A DNA stretch of 64,000 nt from Coturnix japonica (Eukaryota; Chordata; Aves; Galliformes; Phasianidae). A program made the translations under genes and the position numbers. The stretch is taken from assembly GCF_001577835.2 (NCBI RefSeq), contig NC_029541.1, positions 2,041,141 through 2,105,140 of the forward strand, in the 5' to 3' direction. The notes beneath the pieces were generated by a model. The model did no database searches. It was not told the origin of the DNA and saw nothing but the letters and a program-made list of their open reading frames with translations. Of the stretch, positions 40,101 through 50,610 are shown one piece after another. The stretch's first letter is position 1. The number at the start of each line of letters is the position of its first letter.

Positions 40101-43100
40101 AGTGATAAGATGGGCATTGCAAAGCATAGGGGGGTGCAAGGGTGATTCAGTGCACCCTCAACCCCAGCATAGGGCCAGGGGCTTTCCATAAAGCATGGCC
40201 AGGATGGACCAGAGACATCAGTCCATGCTCCATGGTCCCAAATTGCCCCATTGCAGCCCATCTCCAACCCTCCTGGAGCAGCTGTTTCCTTCTCACCCAT
40301 CCAAGAGAGGGTGAGCTGTGCCCCACAGCAGACCCTGCACCCCATCCCATGGGGCTGAGGGCAGTGAGGAGCTGTGAGCCCCCCAGCTCAGCCCGTTGGA
40401 AATGGCAGTATACGTACCATCTTGTCGTGGACTGTGGGGGATGCTGGATAGTGGTAGGGGTACATTCCTGCAGGGATGGGCCGCCTGTCACCCAGGTAGT
40501 CGTACTGAGGAAAGAGGAGACCCCTATCAAACCCCATGGACAGGTGAGGGGTACATGGAATCTCCCTGTATCCCCCTCTTTTCTATGCTGCACTGCTGTA
40601 AATTGGGCAGATTGTTCCCCTTGGTGCAGAGCCCAGCCACTCAGCAGGGTCAGGGCTGGCTTTTAGCAGTGCAGCAGCCATGCAGGAGCCACCAGCATGC
40701 CCCATTTGGGCTTGCCTTGCTCATGGAGGTCCTAAAGGAGGATCTAAAGCCACCCGCTGCTGCACATCAAGGACTTGGTAGCACCTTGAGGCCAACACAT
40801 GCACACAGAGGAGACAAGCTGCACTGTAGCATCCCCACCCTACAGCCCTCAACCAGGGTCCCCTCCATCCAGCACACCCCAGCGCTTACCTTGGGAGAAC
40901 TGATGGATCTCCTCATCATGAAGGTGCCAGGGTCGACATAAATCTCCTCTCCACGGGGCGGCAGCCGCTCAAAGCGGGCGCTGGGGGAGCGCACTGGGGA
41001 GTACACACGAGTGTGGCTGTAGGATCCCTGGCTGGGTGAACGGGGCACGGAGCGGGAGCGGGGCTGCAGTGACATCCTCCGCAGTGATCCAGAGGCAGCA
41101 TCCACCTCATCAAAATAACTTGGCTGCCTACCAGGGAGCCAGACTGGGACATCCTGACGGCCAAAGCCAGGGTGCTCCTTCCATTCCCGGAGCTGGTAGG
41201 GGGCCCCGTTGCGGAAGGAATGTCGCTTGTCCTCTAGTGCCCAGGGAGGGCTGACTCGCTCATAGGCAGGCATGGAGCAGATGCTGTCGGGGCGCACGCC
41301 GGGTGGGTAGTACTGGTAGTCCTCAGGGTACTGGGGTGAGTAGGGGGGGTAGTAGTCAGGCACCCGGCGAGACACGGGGTAAAACCTGGTGGGGCTGGAA
41401 GGGAAGAGAGGAGTCAGAACTGAGTGGTCACAATAGGTCAGGACATCTTTAAAGCAAGCAGCGTTGGGAAAGCTGGCTTGTGTCTGTCATCCTGTGGACC
41501 ACAAGGTGATCCACTCCAAAACCTACACTGCTTGGATTTGTGGCGTGTGTACAGCTTGGAGCTAACATGATTTGCTGACCCCAAGAAGGGATATAATAGA
41601 TGGAAAGAGGCAAAATATTCCCATAACATCACAGTGGAGAAAAGAAGGACAGCCAGAGCCCCCACCGGACCTCACAGCCCCTCACCTGCGCAGCTCCTCG
41701 GGGGGCACGTTGCCCCGGCGCAGGTTCACCCACTGCTGCAGCTGCGTCATGGAGCTCTTACGCTGCGCGATCTTCTCAGGGTTGGTGCGCGGGGCGAAGC
41801 TGCGGCGGTGGGCAGCGCTGTCCCCATCAGGTGGGGGGTATGCAGTACTGCCAGGGCGGCTGGGGGACGTGTAGGGCCAGCCATTGGGTTGGGGTGGTCG
41901 CTCTGTGCTCGTCGGCACCCGTGGTGCTTCGGGGTAAGGGCTGCTGGGCTCGGAGGGAATCTCTTGCCCGGCGATGCCGTTGGCTTTGACCAAGTTTTCC
42001 TTCTTGCTCTCCATCCTCTCTGGTTTTCTCTCGAGTTTCTCTGAGCCACGGCCATCACCTTCACCCCTGGTCTTAGAGTCGGGCTCAGCTTTGGGGTGCT
42101 CGTGGTGCACGGCGTTACGATGGTGGTGGTGGTGTTTGCTGGGGGGGATGTTCTCAGAGTCCGTCTTCTCGTGTCTGCAAGGCACGGAGATGAAGCAGAG
42201 CATTACCTTTCTTTCATAACACCCTCAGGATGGCTGTCAACATCCCATCCCTCTTCCCACAGGATGCTGATGCTCCCCAGTTCCATTCTGCTCCCATGCT
42301 CCCCCACCCCATTCCCAAGAGGCAGAGGAACATCTCCAGCCCAGAGCAACAGGGACAACGCTCTGACCTCTGGGTTGGGGGGATCTGCACCCGGGCAGCT
42401 TCGCCCATGGCTTGGATCCAGGATTCCTGCTCCTCTGTGTTCTCAGCACTGAAGAAGTACGTCCGGATGCCGGCGTGCTCAGCCTGGGGAGACAGGGACT
42501 GCTCGTTACTCGCCGGCATCTCCTCCACCCAGCACACGGTCACCTGCAGGGAGGCAGAGAAGTGGGGGGAGAGACAGACAGGAGGTGTGAGAGCTCCATA
42601 TCCTGCTTGGCAAGAGCTCCTGGTGCTGCAGTGCTCCATCCTTCCCAGGAGCATCCTCACAGCACTGGGTGAAATGAAGGCTCACTGTGATGCCCTCACC
42701 CCCAGTGCTGGTCCAAGTGTTACCCTTCATGCAGGATGAGAGGGAAGGTGGCTTCTTGGTTCAGACAATGCTTTAGGGGGGGAAAGTTCGCTTTGGTTTT
42801 ACTTTCCATGCCCACAATCCACCCTGTGCTGAAGGCAGGGTTGGTTGCCCTGGGCCTTTTTGAAGCAACCACCTTCCCCCTCTCTGGAGAGGAACAGGAG
42901 GCAACAAGGAGGAAGGAATGGAAAAAACCCAGCAGAATCTTCCCTTTGGTTTCCATTTAGGGTTTCCACTTGGGGACAGGGATGCCTCCTGCTTGGCGCC
43001 TCCAGCCCTCTTAGATTGAGAGCTTCGAGCAAGAGCTCAAACCAAACCAATTCCTCCCCCGGGTTAGTGGGAGTGGGGCGAGCAAAGCATGCAGCCCCTC

Positions 43101-45571
43101 ACCCTCTACATGCACCCATAACGCAAGCAGATGTACCTATGCTGGGTGCTGGCGTGGCCGACGGGCGCTCGGAGACCTCCTGCCTGGGGGGATCCTCGCC
43201 CGCGGAGAGAGGAGGAAACACAGAGATGGGGTCAAAGCTCAGCAGGGGGAGCGCGGGCGCAGCCCTCGCTTTGCTTTGGGAACCGCTCAGCCCTGGAGGT
43301 GGATGGGGATCACTGTGACACCACAGCTTTGGGACATCTGGGTGTGTGTTGAGTATGGTGGGAGGGTCTCCAGGAATCCGTAACGTGGTTGGGTTGGAGG
43401 GGACTTAAAGATCATCCAGCCCCACTCCTGCTATGTGCAGGCTGCCACCCCCAGTTCAGGCTGCCCATGGTCCCATCCTTGACCTTGGACACCTCCAGGG
43501 ATGGGACAAAGCCATCCATCAGTACCCTCAGCCCCTGGTTCTTAGAGCTCAGCTGCTGAATATCAGCCCTCCAGAGCTCCTCCTCAGCCAGCATCACAAG
43601 CCACCTCTGGGTCACTGCTCTGCTCCCAACACAGACAGACAGACACAGCTTTCTGGGCATGGGCACATAGTTATCACTCACCCTAAGCCATGTTCACTGT
43701 GGGTTTCAGGGTTGCAGCTACAAAAATGTGCCATTCAGATTGCAAAAGCATCCCCACAGTGAACTCAGAGCAGTGCTTGAGGTGCTGGAGCCCACAGCTG
43801 GCAGTGTGCATTGCCCATGGATGGGAAACCCTATGTGCAGAGGGGTTGGCTCAGTATTTCTATTGCTGGCTGGGTCTGTCGGGGTGCACACGCACTGAGG
43901 GAGTGCAGAGGTGCAGGGGTGGGTCTGTGGAGCTCATGATCAGGGAGGTGTGAGCTCAGCTTTGCACAAGTCAGGCTGTGCATCAAAGGTAGCAAGGAGA
44001 TGCTCAGGGACCATGGCAGCAGGGGTGGCAGTGCTGCAAGGTGTGAGTGCCACTTAGCATCACTGTAGGGGGCACAGATGGGGTCTGCTCAGGGACAGAT
44101 GTGGGACAGGCACTCTCTGCCTTCAAGCTCTCCCCTCCTACATCCACTGCAGGGAGGGCTGATGAACAGCAACTAATGCACAAAGCAAGCAAAACAAAAA
44201 TGGAGGTGGGGATGCTCTGTGCCTGGTAGAGAGAGCTCTGCTGAAAAATACCACTGGAATGGGCAGGATGGGAGCAGGGCTTGGAGAGAAAAGCATTCCC
44301 AGCCCACTCAGTAGGAGGTGATGCTGCTTTGCCCCCCCTCATGCCTCAGTTTCCCCAGCACATCCCAGGGGATTCTGGCAGTTCCCCTCTCCGCAGCTGG
44401 GCTCTGCTCCATGCCCCACCACCAAGAAAGCGAGAGGAGGGCACAGCAGGGACCCCACCATCCTCCCCCCCCTCCCTATCACTGCACAGCCCTGCACTCA
44501 CCTTAAAGGTGTGCTTCCTGCTGATGTTATCAGAGGGCTGCACGGCCGCCACGCGGAAGCTGAGCAAAGGGATGCTGCCCAGGATGCTCTCCTCCTTCTC
44601 ATCTGGTGGGCAAACAGGGGTGGTTAGAGGAACCCCAGCAGCCCACCTGTGGCAATGTGCTGCCTTCCTGTTGCTTCACCCTCCCCTGCAAGCAGTGCTG
44701 CTGCTCAGCAGCCAACCTCCTCAATAATTCATGCTCGCCCTCGGCTGCCAGGGAGAGCTGAGTTGAATGAGCTGCCAGGAGGCGGGCGAAGGGCATTAAC
44801 CCCTCAGTGCCCCAGCATGGCAAGCACCTACAGGAGCAAGCACCCACAAACAGCAAGCACCTGCAAAAACAAAAACACCCGCAGACATTGTACCTTTGTA
44901 GTAGAAAAGGCAGCGGTCCACCAGCACAAACCAGCGCTTGTTCCACTGCTTCACCCCCGAGCTGGCCTGCAAGAGAGTTAGCAGTGAGATGCTGGCAGCA
45001 CGCACCCACTGGGAGGTGGATGGAGCACGGTGGGGTTGGGGCACCTGCTTGTAGAGCCAACCGCTTTTGGTGACGGCAGCATTAGGGTTTCTCTTCATGG
45101 AGTTGGAGCGCTTCCCAAAGGCAATACCCTTACGGGAGGAGCGCGACGCCTGCAGAGGAGGAGAGGATGAGCTCAGTGCCCGGGGGGGACCCCCACTTCC
45201 CGTCGTCTGCTCTGTTGTTGCCCTCTGTGCCATATGGACCCGGGCACGCACCCGGCCTCCAGGCTTCTCCGGGGCCACCTCCGTCACCATGGTGTGGTTG
45301 GAGGGCTCGCTGCTGCTGCTGCTGCTGTTCGCCAGGCGCTTGTTGCCTGCTTTGCTTGACATGTCCAAGGTCTGCCTGTGGCACAGAAGGGGTTGTCAGT
45401 ATGGCTGTGTTCCCACATCTCCCTCCACCCCAGGTGATCCCACAGCCCACCCCTGGTCCAGAAACCAAAGGGAGGTGGGAGCCAACCTACTTTTGCAAGT
45501 CTAATTTTGAGTTCTCTTCTGGAAGCTGTCCTGTCACTGGGTGCAGGAAGGTGTTCCGCCTTTCATTGTGG
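31136..45571 (-). CDS. PLEKHA6: PLEKHA6, PH (and WW) domain junctional adaptor
   Basis: Minus-strand exons: 45491-45571 (WW end), 45252-45375 (ATG at 45362), 45045-45149, 44894-44966, 44502-44602, 42368-42483, 41686-42174, 40890-41394, 40418-40504, 39601-39654, 38038-38118, 36884-36955, 36514-36594, 36134-36283, 35907-36002, 35423-35534, 35168-35307, 34645-34794, 33395-33518, 33132-33241, 32716-32898, 32400-32564, 32053-32186, 31832-31974 and 31136-31251. From ATG 45362 this gives 1165 aa in one frame; human canonical is 1048. PH domain at about residues 60-160 (WFVLVDRCLFYYK), then a basic/Ser-Pro linker, coiled coils at about 600-745 (LLGKLCEQNKVLREQERLV), Pro/Ser-rich parts and C-terminus FMRV, which fits a class II PDZ ligand. 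WW-PLEKHA proteins (PLEKHA5/6/7) bind PDZD11 at cell junctions. The extra length over human comes mainly from the in-frame exons at 34645-34794 and 38038-40504. Confidence 0.92.
33519..34644 (-). other. PLEKHA6: PLEKHA6 intron, nothing recognisable
   Basis: 1.1 kb between the proline-rich exon and the PKSTLEQSKKE exon. No repeat or extra exon recognised. Confidence 0.5.
34645..34794 (-). CDS. PLEKHA6: PLEKHA6 proline-rich 50-codon exon
   Basis: Exactly 150 nt, phase 0 at both ends, with acceptor CACCCCAG and donor GTACCA. It encodes a very proline-rich segment (EPGPPRPPLPKSYIPLEPPP, then TVPPLPSESRPWPYP). PPRPPLPK suits SH3-domain binding. It is absent from the human canonical isoform as I remember it and can be skipped without a frame change, so it is probably a cassette exon. 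Confidence 0.7.
37120..37360. promoter_or_regulatory. candidate conserved intronic element with two AP-1 sites
   Basis: An AT-richer block inside the PLEKHA6 intron 36956-38037. It carries TGACTCA at 37133-37139 and TGAGTCA at 37285-37291, both perfect AP-1 cores, together with TTAACTACC, TATAAATCAGCTG and CCAATTAAATG. Composition differs from the surrounding GC-rich intron. Motif evidence only. Confidence 0.3.
38038..40504 (-). CDS. PLEKHA6: PLEKHA6 block of three symmetric cassette exons
   Basis: Exons 40418-40504 (87 nt, YDYLGDRRPIPAGMYPY...), 39601-39654 (54 nt, DELLDLQLQRNLEYLDQQ) and 38038-38118 (81 nt, MSESETLISMVNRMVE...) are all phase 0 at both ends with good splice sites. Flanking exons also meet in phase 0 (SPK | VTTPFPEAY), which is how the human canonical protein reads. 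So any combination keeps the frame. The 54-nt exon adds a heptad-like helix in front of the main coiled coil. Confidence 0.75.
42484..44501 (-). other. PLEKHA6: PLEKHA6 intron within the PH domain
   Basis: 2 kb intron. Apart from the CR1 fragment at 43388-43560 nothing is recognised. Confidence 0.6.
43388..43560 (-). repeat. CR1 LINE 3' fragment
   Basis: The + strand reads 'gttgggttggaggggactta' then 'aagatcatccagccccactc', followed by 'ccttggacacctccagggat'. This is the antisense of the CR1 3' region in the right order, truncated and moderately diverged. Confidence 0.75.
45491..45571 (-). CDS. PLEKHA6: PLEKHA6 upstream exon: end of the second WW domain
   Basis: An AG acceptor (after CTTGCAG) and a GTAGGT donor bound 81 nt encoding HNERRNTFLHPVTGQ followed by LPEENSKLDLQ. 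This closely resembles the end of WW domain 2 in PLEKHA5 and PLEKHA7 (pattern HN..-..-HPVTGQ). It ends in phase 2, and joining to 45375 gives KQTLD then the usual MSSKAGNKR start in the same frame. So the usual start methionine would be internal in a long WW isoform. The exon entry needs two bases from a preceding exon (expected ...YFIN), which I could not find. Confidence 0.75.
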
Positions 45572-47160
45572 CTGCAAGACACAATAGTTGGCTCCGTTAG
45601 CACCCAGGAAGGAGGAGAATGAGGTCCGAGGGTGCACAGAAACCCAGCAAGGTGCTGCCCACACTCCTGTGCAAAGTAAAGAGCTCCATCCATCCTTGCT
45701 CACCCTTCAAATCCCTTTGCTTTTAGCACTGTCCAGCACCAGCACTTTGTTGTGCTTCTTGCATCATCATTTGCACTGCCTTTCACATGCACCGTGCCGA
45801 GAACCGGAATGAGTTCTCTGCCAGCTGAGACCTCATTACTTCTGCTGGACACACCACACAGCACCGGCTGTCGCATGGTGAGACATTTCCATAACCTCCC
45901 CCCCCAGCTGTCAGAATAAATCGCTGCAGGAGCAGCAGCCGAGGCCCAGCCTGGGCTGAGCTGAAAGCAACAACACCGACGTCACATCCTCTGCTTGGGT
46001 TTGCTACTTTCAGAGCCCTTTGCCACAATGCCGAGGTCACAAGGCACCTGGCCCCACTGCTGGTTGGGGGGGCTCTCAGCAGACCCTTACATGGGGTTTT
46101 GGCAGCCAGCTGAGCCCAAAATGCAGCTTGGTTGCCTCATGTTGGGTGGGGGCTGCCACCTCCATCCTGGGATGTTTGCTTTGCAATGGGGGGGTTCAAA
46201 AGACCCCCATGAGGTGACAGTACCCCAAAACTGCAGGGCATGGGGACACAGCTGCCCATGGCCACCCATGAAGGAAGCGTGCTAACAGCCTGTCATGCTG
46301 CTGAAGAGCTGAGTGTCAGCAAAACAGGGGAAGTTTGAGCAAGAAAACATCTGCCAAGACCATCCCATCCATGCACGCTTCACCCCGAGGTTGGGCTGCA
46401 GCCAGGTTCAGGGATGGTCACTGCTTTCTGCCAAAATAAGCCCTGCTGGGAGCTGCCCCCACGCAGGTCCCACCCTGGCCCTGAACCCCATTCTGCTCTT
46501 GCCTTCACTGCGGGTCACCCTAAAAACCTCTGCAACCTGCAGCAAGGGCAGCACCCACATCCCTGGCACTGTGCTTTCCTGTGCCACCAGTGCATCTGAG
46601 TCCTCTGCAGAGGCAGTGTCCCCAACCCCTGCACTGAAGGCACCAAAGGGGCTTTCTGCCACTCTTTGTCCCCACTTTGGGGAGCCACAGCTCAGCAGTG
46701 ACAGGGCAGCTCATGATGCTGACACACAGGGAGGGCACAGCAGCACCCTGATCCTCAGCCTTGCACAGTAGGGTCTGCCCTGATCCACCGGTACCACCAA
46801 ACCCCTGCTGAGCACATCCCCCAAGCCCCCAGCACTACCCACAACCCACACATTGCTGTGGGTTTCCCTGCCCAAAGGTTGACCAAGCCCAGACCAAGCT
46901 GCCCAGCCAGCGTCAAAGCCCCTGTGCCTCCTCTCGGCACCAATCCAGACACTCACGGTCCCTCCCAGTGCTGTTCCCACCCCCACGCCTCAGGAACATG
47001 AGACAAGCTCCTTACCCCCCCCAAAACCATCTGCCTCGGCTGACCCTGCTCCAGAAACTCCGAGTTCACACCACCTCCCAAGCACTGCAATGCAGCAGTC
47101 CCTGCCCGGTCTGAGGGTCCCCAACCACCACCACCACATTCACACCAACCGACCTCCCCC
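45572..47160. other. non-coding, upstream intron of PLEKHA6
   Basis: No exon with family similarity was found on either strand, including a search for the first half of the WW domain. Confidence 0.5.
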
Positions 47161-47169
47161 TGCCCACCC

Positions 47170-47700
47170 CGGGGGGTTCCTACCTCACCCTCCGATCCGC
47201 CCGAAACTTCAGCATGATGCCGTGACCCTTTGAGCTCAGCGCCGGCTGCCGGCTCCCACCATGGCAGCAGCGGGCAGGGCAGATCCCGTGCCACCCAACG
47301 ACCGCTTATACCACGCGTGCCACGGGCACGGCGCAGGGGGACACCGGTAACGCTCGGTGGGGCTCGGTGTCCTTTCCCAGCTGCACTAATCCGGGCCGGT
47401 GGCATCGGTATTTCCCACTGTGGCAGCGGTGGAGCTCAGAGGGCGCTGGCAGCCCCGATGCGGTGCGGTTTGGCGAGGCAGCAAAGCGGGGACAAGCTTG
47501 CGGCTCCTGCTCGCGTCCCCACGCAGAGGAGAAGAGAAGGGCAGAGCAGCTCTCGCCTCCTCCCCCTCAACCCAGGTGCAGCGATCAGGATGGGGGCTGC
47601 AGGGTCCCCCCCCCCTCCCCAGCACAGAGCGGTGTGCTCAGGGAGGGGATGGTGCGGAGATGAGGGAGGGAGCAGCGCGGTGCCGGCGCTGCTGCTGCCC
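47170..47700 (-). promoter_or_regulatory. PLEKHA6: candidate PLEKHA6 alternative promoter and first exon
   Basis: A CpG-rich stretch on the minus strand ends in a donor GGAGG|GTGAGG (last exon base 47189). A short ATG frame (MLKFRADRR, from 47214) runs to the donor but would not be in frame with the next PLEKHA6 exons, so this would be a 5' UTR exon with an upstream ATG. Supported by composition and splice site only. Confidence 0.35.
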
Positions 47701-50450
47701 TGCATTCGCTGCCTACGTCCCTTCCCCCTGTTTCTGTCCCCAAACCCTCCCCGGTCCCTCCCTGCTGCGCTTCCGTCCCTTCCCAGGTCACATCAGGACC
47801 CCCACCAGCACCGACCACCGCTGTGCAATACAGGGGATGGGGACCGCGTGGGGCTCCGACACTCGGGGATGGGGTCTAAGAAAGCCCTTTGCAACCCAGC
47901 AAGAGAAGGGGGGAGGCAGAGTTGGGGTTACCCAGCCCTCCCCCTATGCACGGCGCTTTGAAAAACCAATGCGAATGCACCAGGACTGTTATGATAATGC
48001 ACTGAGATGTCAGCGCTGCCTTCCCTCCCCTCTAAGGAAACCTCCAAAGAAGGAAGCGGAGCTCAGCAAGCAGCTGGCCTCCATCACAACACATCCCTGC
48101 TCTGCCAGTGCCCTGGGACCACCTCGGGACACCGCCAGCATGCGGTGCTGCTCAGCACAGCATCAGCAGCATTGCATCATTCACCTGCTCCTTCCAAAAT
48201 CAGGCCTGGAGGCACAGCCTCCCTCATTAGCCAGACTACAGTGAGCAGGGTCAGTGCTAGCGCCCACCCCAATGCTGGTGCCCACCCCAATGCTCACCTT
48301 GTCTAGCACAAACAGTCCTTGTCAGCACTAGCAGGGCAGTGGAGAGAAGCTGAGGATGATAACCACATCAACAGCATGGACAGAGGATGCTCCAGCAAGG
48401 CTGAGATGGCAGCTCCCAGTCAACCCTGTGCATCCCTTTAGAGCACCATGGGCTGCCACTGCTCTGGAGGCAGCCAGGAGCAATGCACTGCTCCCCTAGT
48501 TGGCACGTTGCTGGCTGTGGGGTGGGACGAATGCACACATCTGCAGCTCCCCAATCACTGCCACCGTCTGCTACCAGCGGTCAAGGTCCCCCAACGGCCC
48601 ATGGGCACGTGCCAACCTGCTGCCGTGCACCCAATGCCAGCACCAAATCCAGAGCCAGCAAACACCCCAATGCTTCACCTCCTGCCCTACCTCCAGTCCT
48701 ACCCAAGGTTGGCATAGAGCTGCTCTTAGTGGTGGCTTCAGGAGCTATGAAGTGGAGTCCAGCTTTGGCTGTGTGATCTCAAAGCACTGCTGCCATCAGC
48801 TGCCCAGGGTGGCCATGGCCATGGGTACATCTATGCCAGAGGGAGCAGCCATACACTGGGGCTCTAAGCAGCAGCTCTGGGTGGGGGCTGCCCTGGATCT
48901 CTCAGGAGAAAAAAGGCTTTTCCTTAAGGTAAACATGCACCAAAAAAGCAAGTTTTCAATCTCCCTTTGCTTTTTCTTAAAGGTAGAGAGAAAGGGAAGG
49001 GAATAAACCCAGGAAGTGAAGAACAAACTTTCTCTGGGTGCTGCTTTCCTTCCCCCCTCCCCAAAGTTAAAGTTTGCTGAGCACAGGGAGGACAACCCCA
49101 CCCTTTCCCCATGGGGAAAACCCTCCTTGCTCACCCAATGCCCTTCCTGCACTGTGAAGGTCACTGCTGCCCAGCGTTTGCAAACAAAAGCTTGGGACAC
49201 AGCCAGGAGCACAACACAAGGACCCTGCAGTGGCCAAAGTGCTGCATGGGTGCATCCCTCGCCTGCATTCCCCCTTGGTGCAAGCAGCACTATGCTACAA
49301 GCACATCACCAATGCCCATCAGTGGCACCATGCACACCTGGCAGGATTCACAGCTGGCTGCCTCTGCCTAAGAGCTGTTCCCAGCAGCTGTTTTTTCACC
49401 TGGAGTTTCTCTGCATCCTATTCCCTTCCTCCTCAGTTGCCTGCCCATGAGGTCAGACCCCTCCTGGTCCCCATGGCACGGTGCACAGCCCCTCTCCATC
49501 ACTGCTTTTCATGTACATAGGGCTCCACATCCATGCAGGCGCCTGGTCTGCACCTTTTGCACCAGTAACCCCATCTCACGCTGCTCACATGCATTGGCAG
49601 AGCTCCTTGCAGTGTGAACAGTGAGCTGGATACACCAGGATGCAAAAAGCACATTGAGAGCTGGAGCCAAGCACAGAGCGAGCTGTCTCTGAGCTGCACC
49701 CAAAACCCAGGTACAGTTCCCACACTGTGGCCATCCCTGTGGTGCTGGGATTGCAGGCTGTCAAGGGCTGGGAGCAGGAGGGGAGGAGGGGAGCTCAACC
49801 TCTCCTCCCATTGCTGGGAACCTGCCAAGCACCGAACCCAGAGCAGACCTATGAGGAAGGGGATCCTGACTGCCCCCCCGTCCTTGGTCAGGCTCAATCT
49901 GAGCCAACCCCCCTGAGTGCTCCCATTCTGCTCACAGCATCCCCCAGCTCCCATGTTGGCTGCACGCCACTAGGAATGAAGCACCTTATCCTCCCATACC
50001 CCAGCCGCTGGCCCCAGCCCCTTTGAGGGGCCTGGTGTAAATTTGGAGGTGTAAATCTGGAGCGTTTACACGCATTCCGACAGCAGTTTCAGGGTTGAGC
50101 ATCCAGGCAGCTCCTGAATGAGGGGTTCAAGTGATTGTGAGCCAAACCCTCCCTGCATCTTGGCCTCCTTCCTCTGTTTTTCCAGCCCTTTCTTCACCTC
50201 TCTCCCTCCTCCTCAGCCACATCCCTGTCCTCAGACCAAGCCCTGTTGTTTTCCCAGGCAGAAAGGAATGGCAGCACCCACGGCACCACCCATGCGCACT
50301 CAATGAGGAGGTAGAAGTAAAGCCCACCTCCAAGCTGCCCCATGACCTGCTGGGGATAACAGGGCCAAAATCTGGGGATCAAAGCACCAAGAAATGGAGC
50401 CTTTCTCCTCCATCCACGCCGTGGCCCCATTGAGCAGCTGGGAGCACAAA
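47701..50450. other. non-coding, nothing recognised
   Basis: No repeat family, RNA gene or coding exon seen; open frames have no conserved features. Confidence 0.5.
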
Positions 50451-50454
50451 GGAG

Positions 50455-50610
50455 TAGCTTTGTCTGTAAGGAATCGGTGTCGCTCTGAGAAGATTTATAT
50501 CCCCCCTAGCAATAATAAACCGGACCCTCTGTGCGCCGCTCCGAGCACGAGGCTCAGATCTGCACGTTGGATGAGAGGGGAAAATAATAAATAGAAGGAA
50601 TTCTGCAGGC
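50455..50610. other. AT-rich block, candidate conserved non-coding element
   Basis: Sharp shift from GC-rich flanks to sequence with GATTTATATC, AATAATAAACC and AAAATAATAAATAG. It resembles the texture of conserved enhancers, but no comparison was possible. Confidence 0.25.

Larger units (their letters stand above)
42368..45149 (-). other. PLEKHA6: PLEKHA6 PH-domain exons
   Basis: Exons 45045-45149, 44894-44966, 44502-44602 and 42368-42483 encode TKSGWLYKQ, KQWNKRWFVLVDRCLFYYK, ILGSIPLLSFRVAAVQPSD and RTYFFSAENTEEQESWIQAM. This has the shape of a PH domain, with the conserved C-terminal-helix tryptophan in SWIQAM. PH domains bind phosphoinositides or proteins; the basic KRWFV strand suits lipid binding, though affinity cannot be told from sequence. 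Confidence 0.9.

Noticed and set aside
47399-48244. 281-codon + strand frame near the CpG-rich block
   Set aside because: No domain, no conserved motif, and it runs through ordinary non-coding sequence.
49760-49830. Possible WW-domain start (WEE on the minus strand)
   Set aside because: Residues after WEE are RLSSPP rather than the GFTEEGA-like WW pattern, and there is no suitable donor after an IN codon pair.
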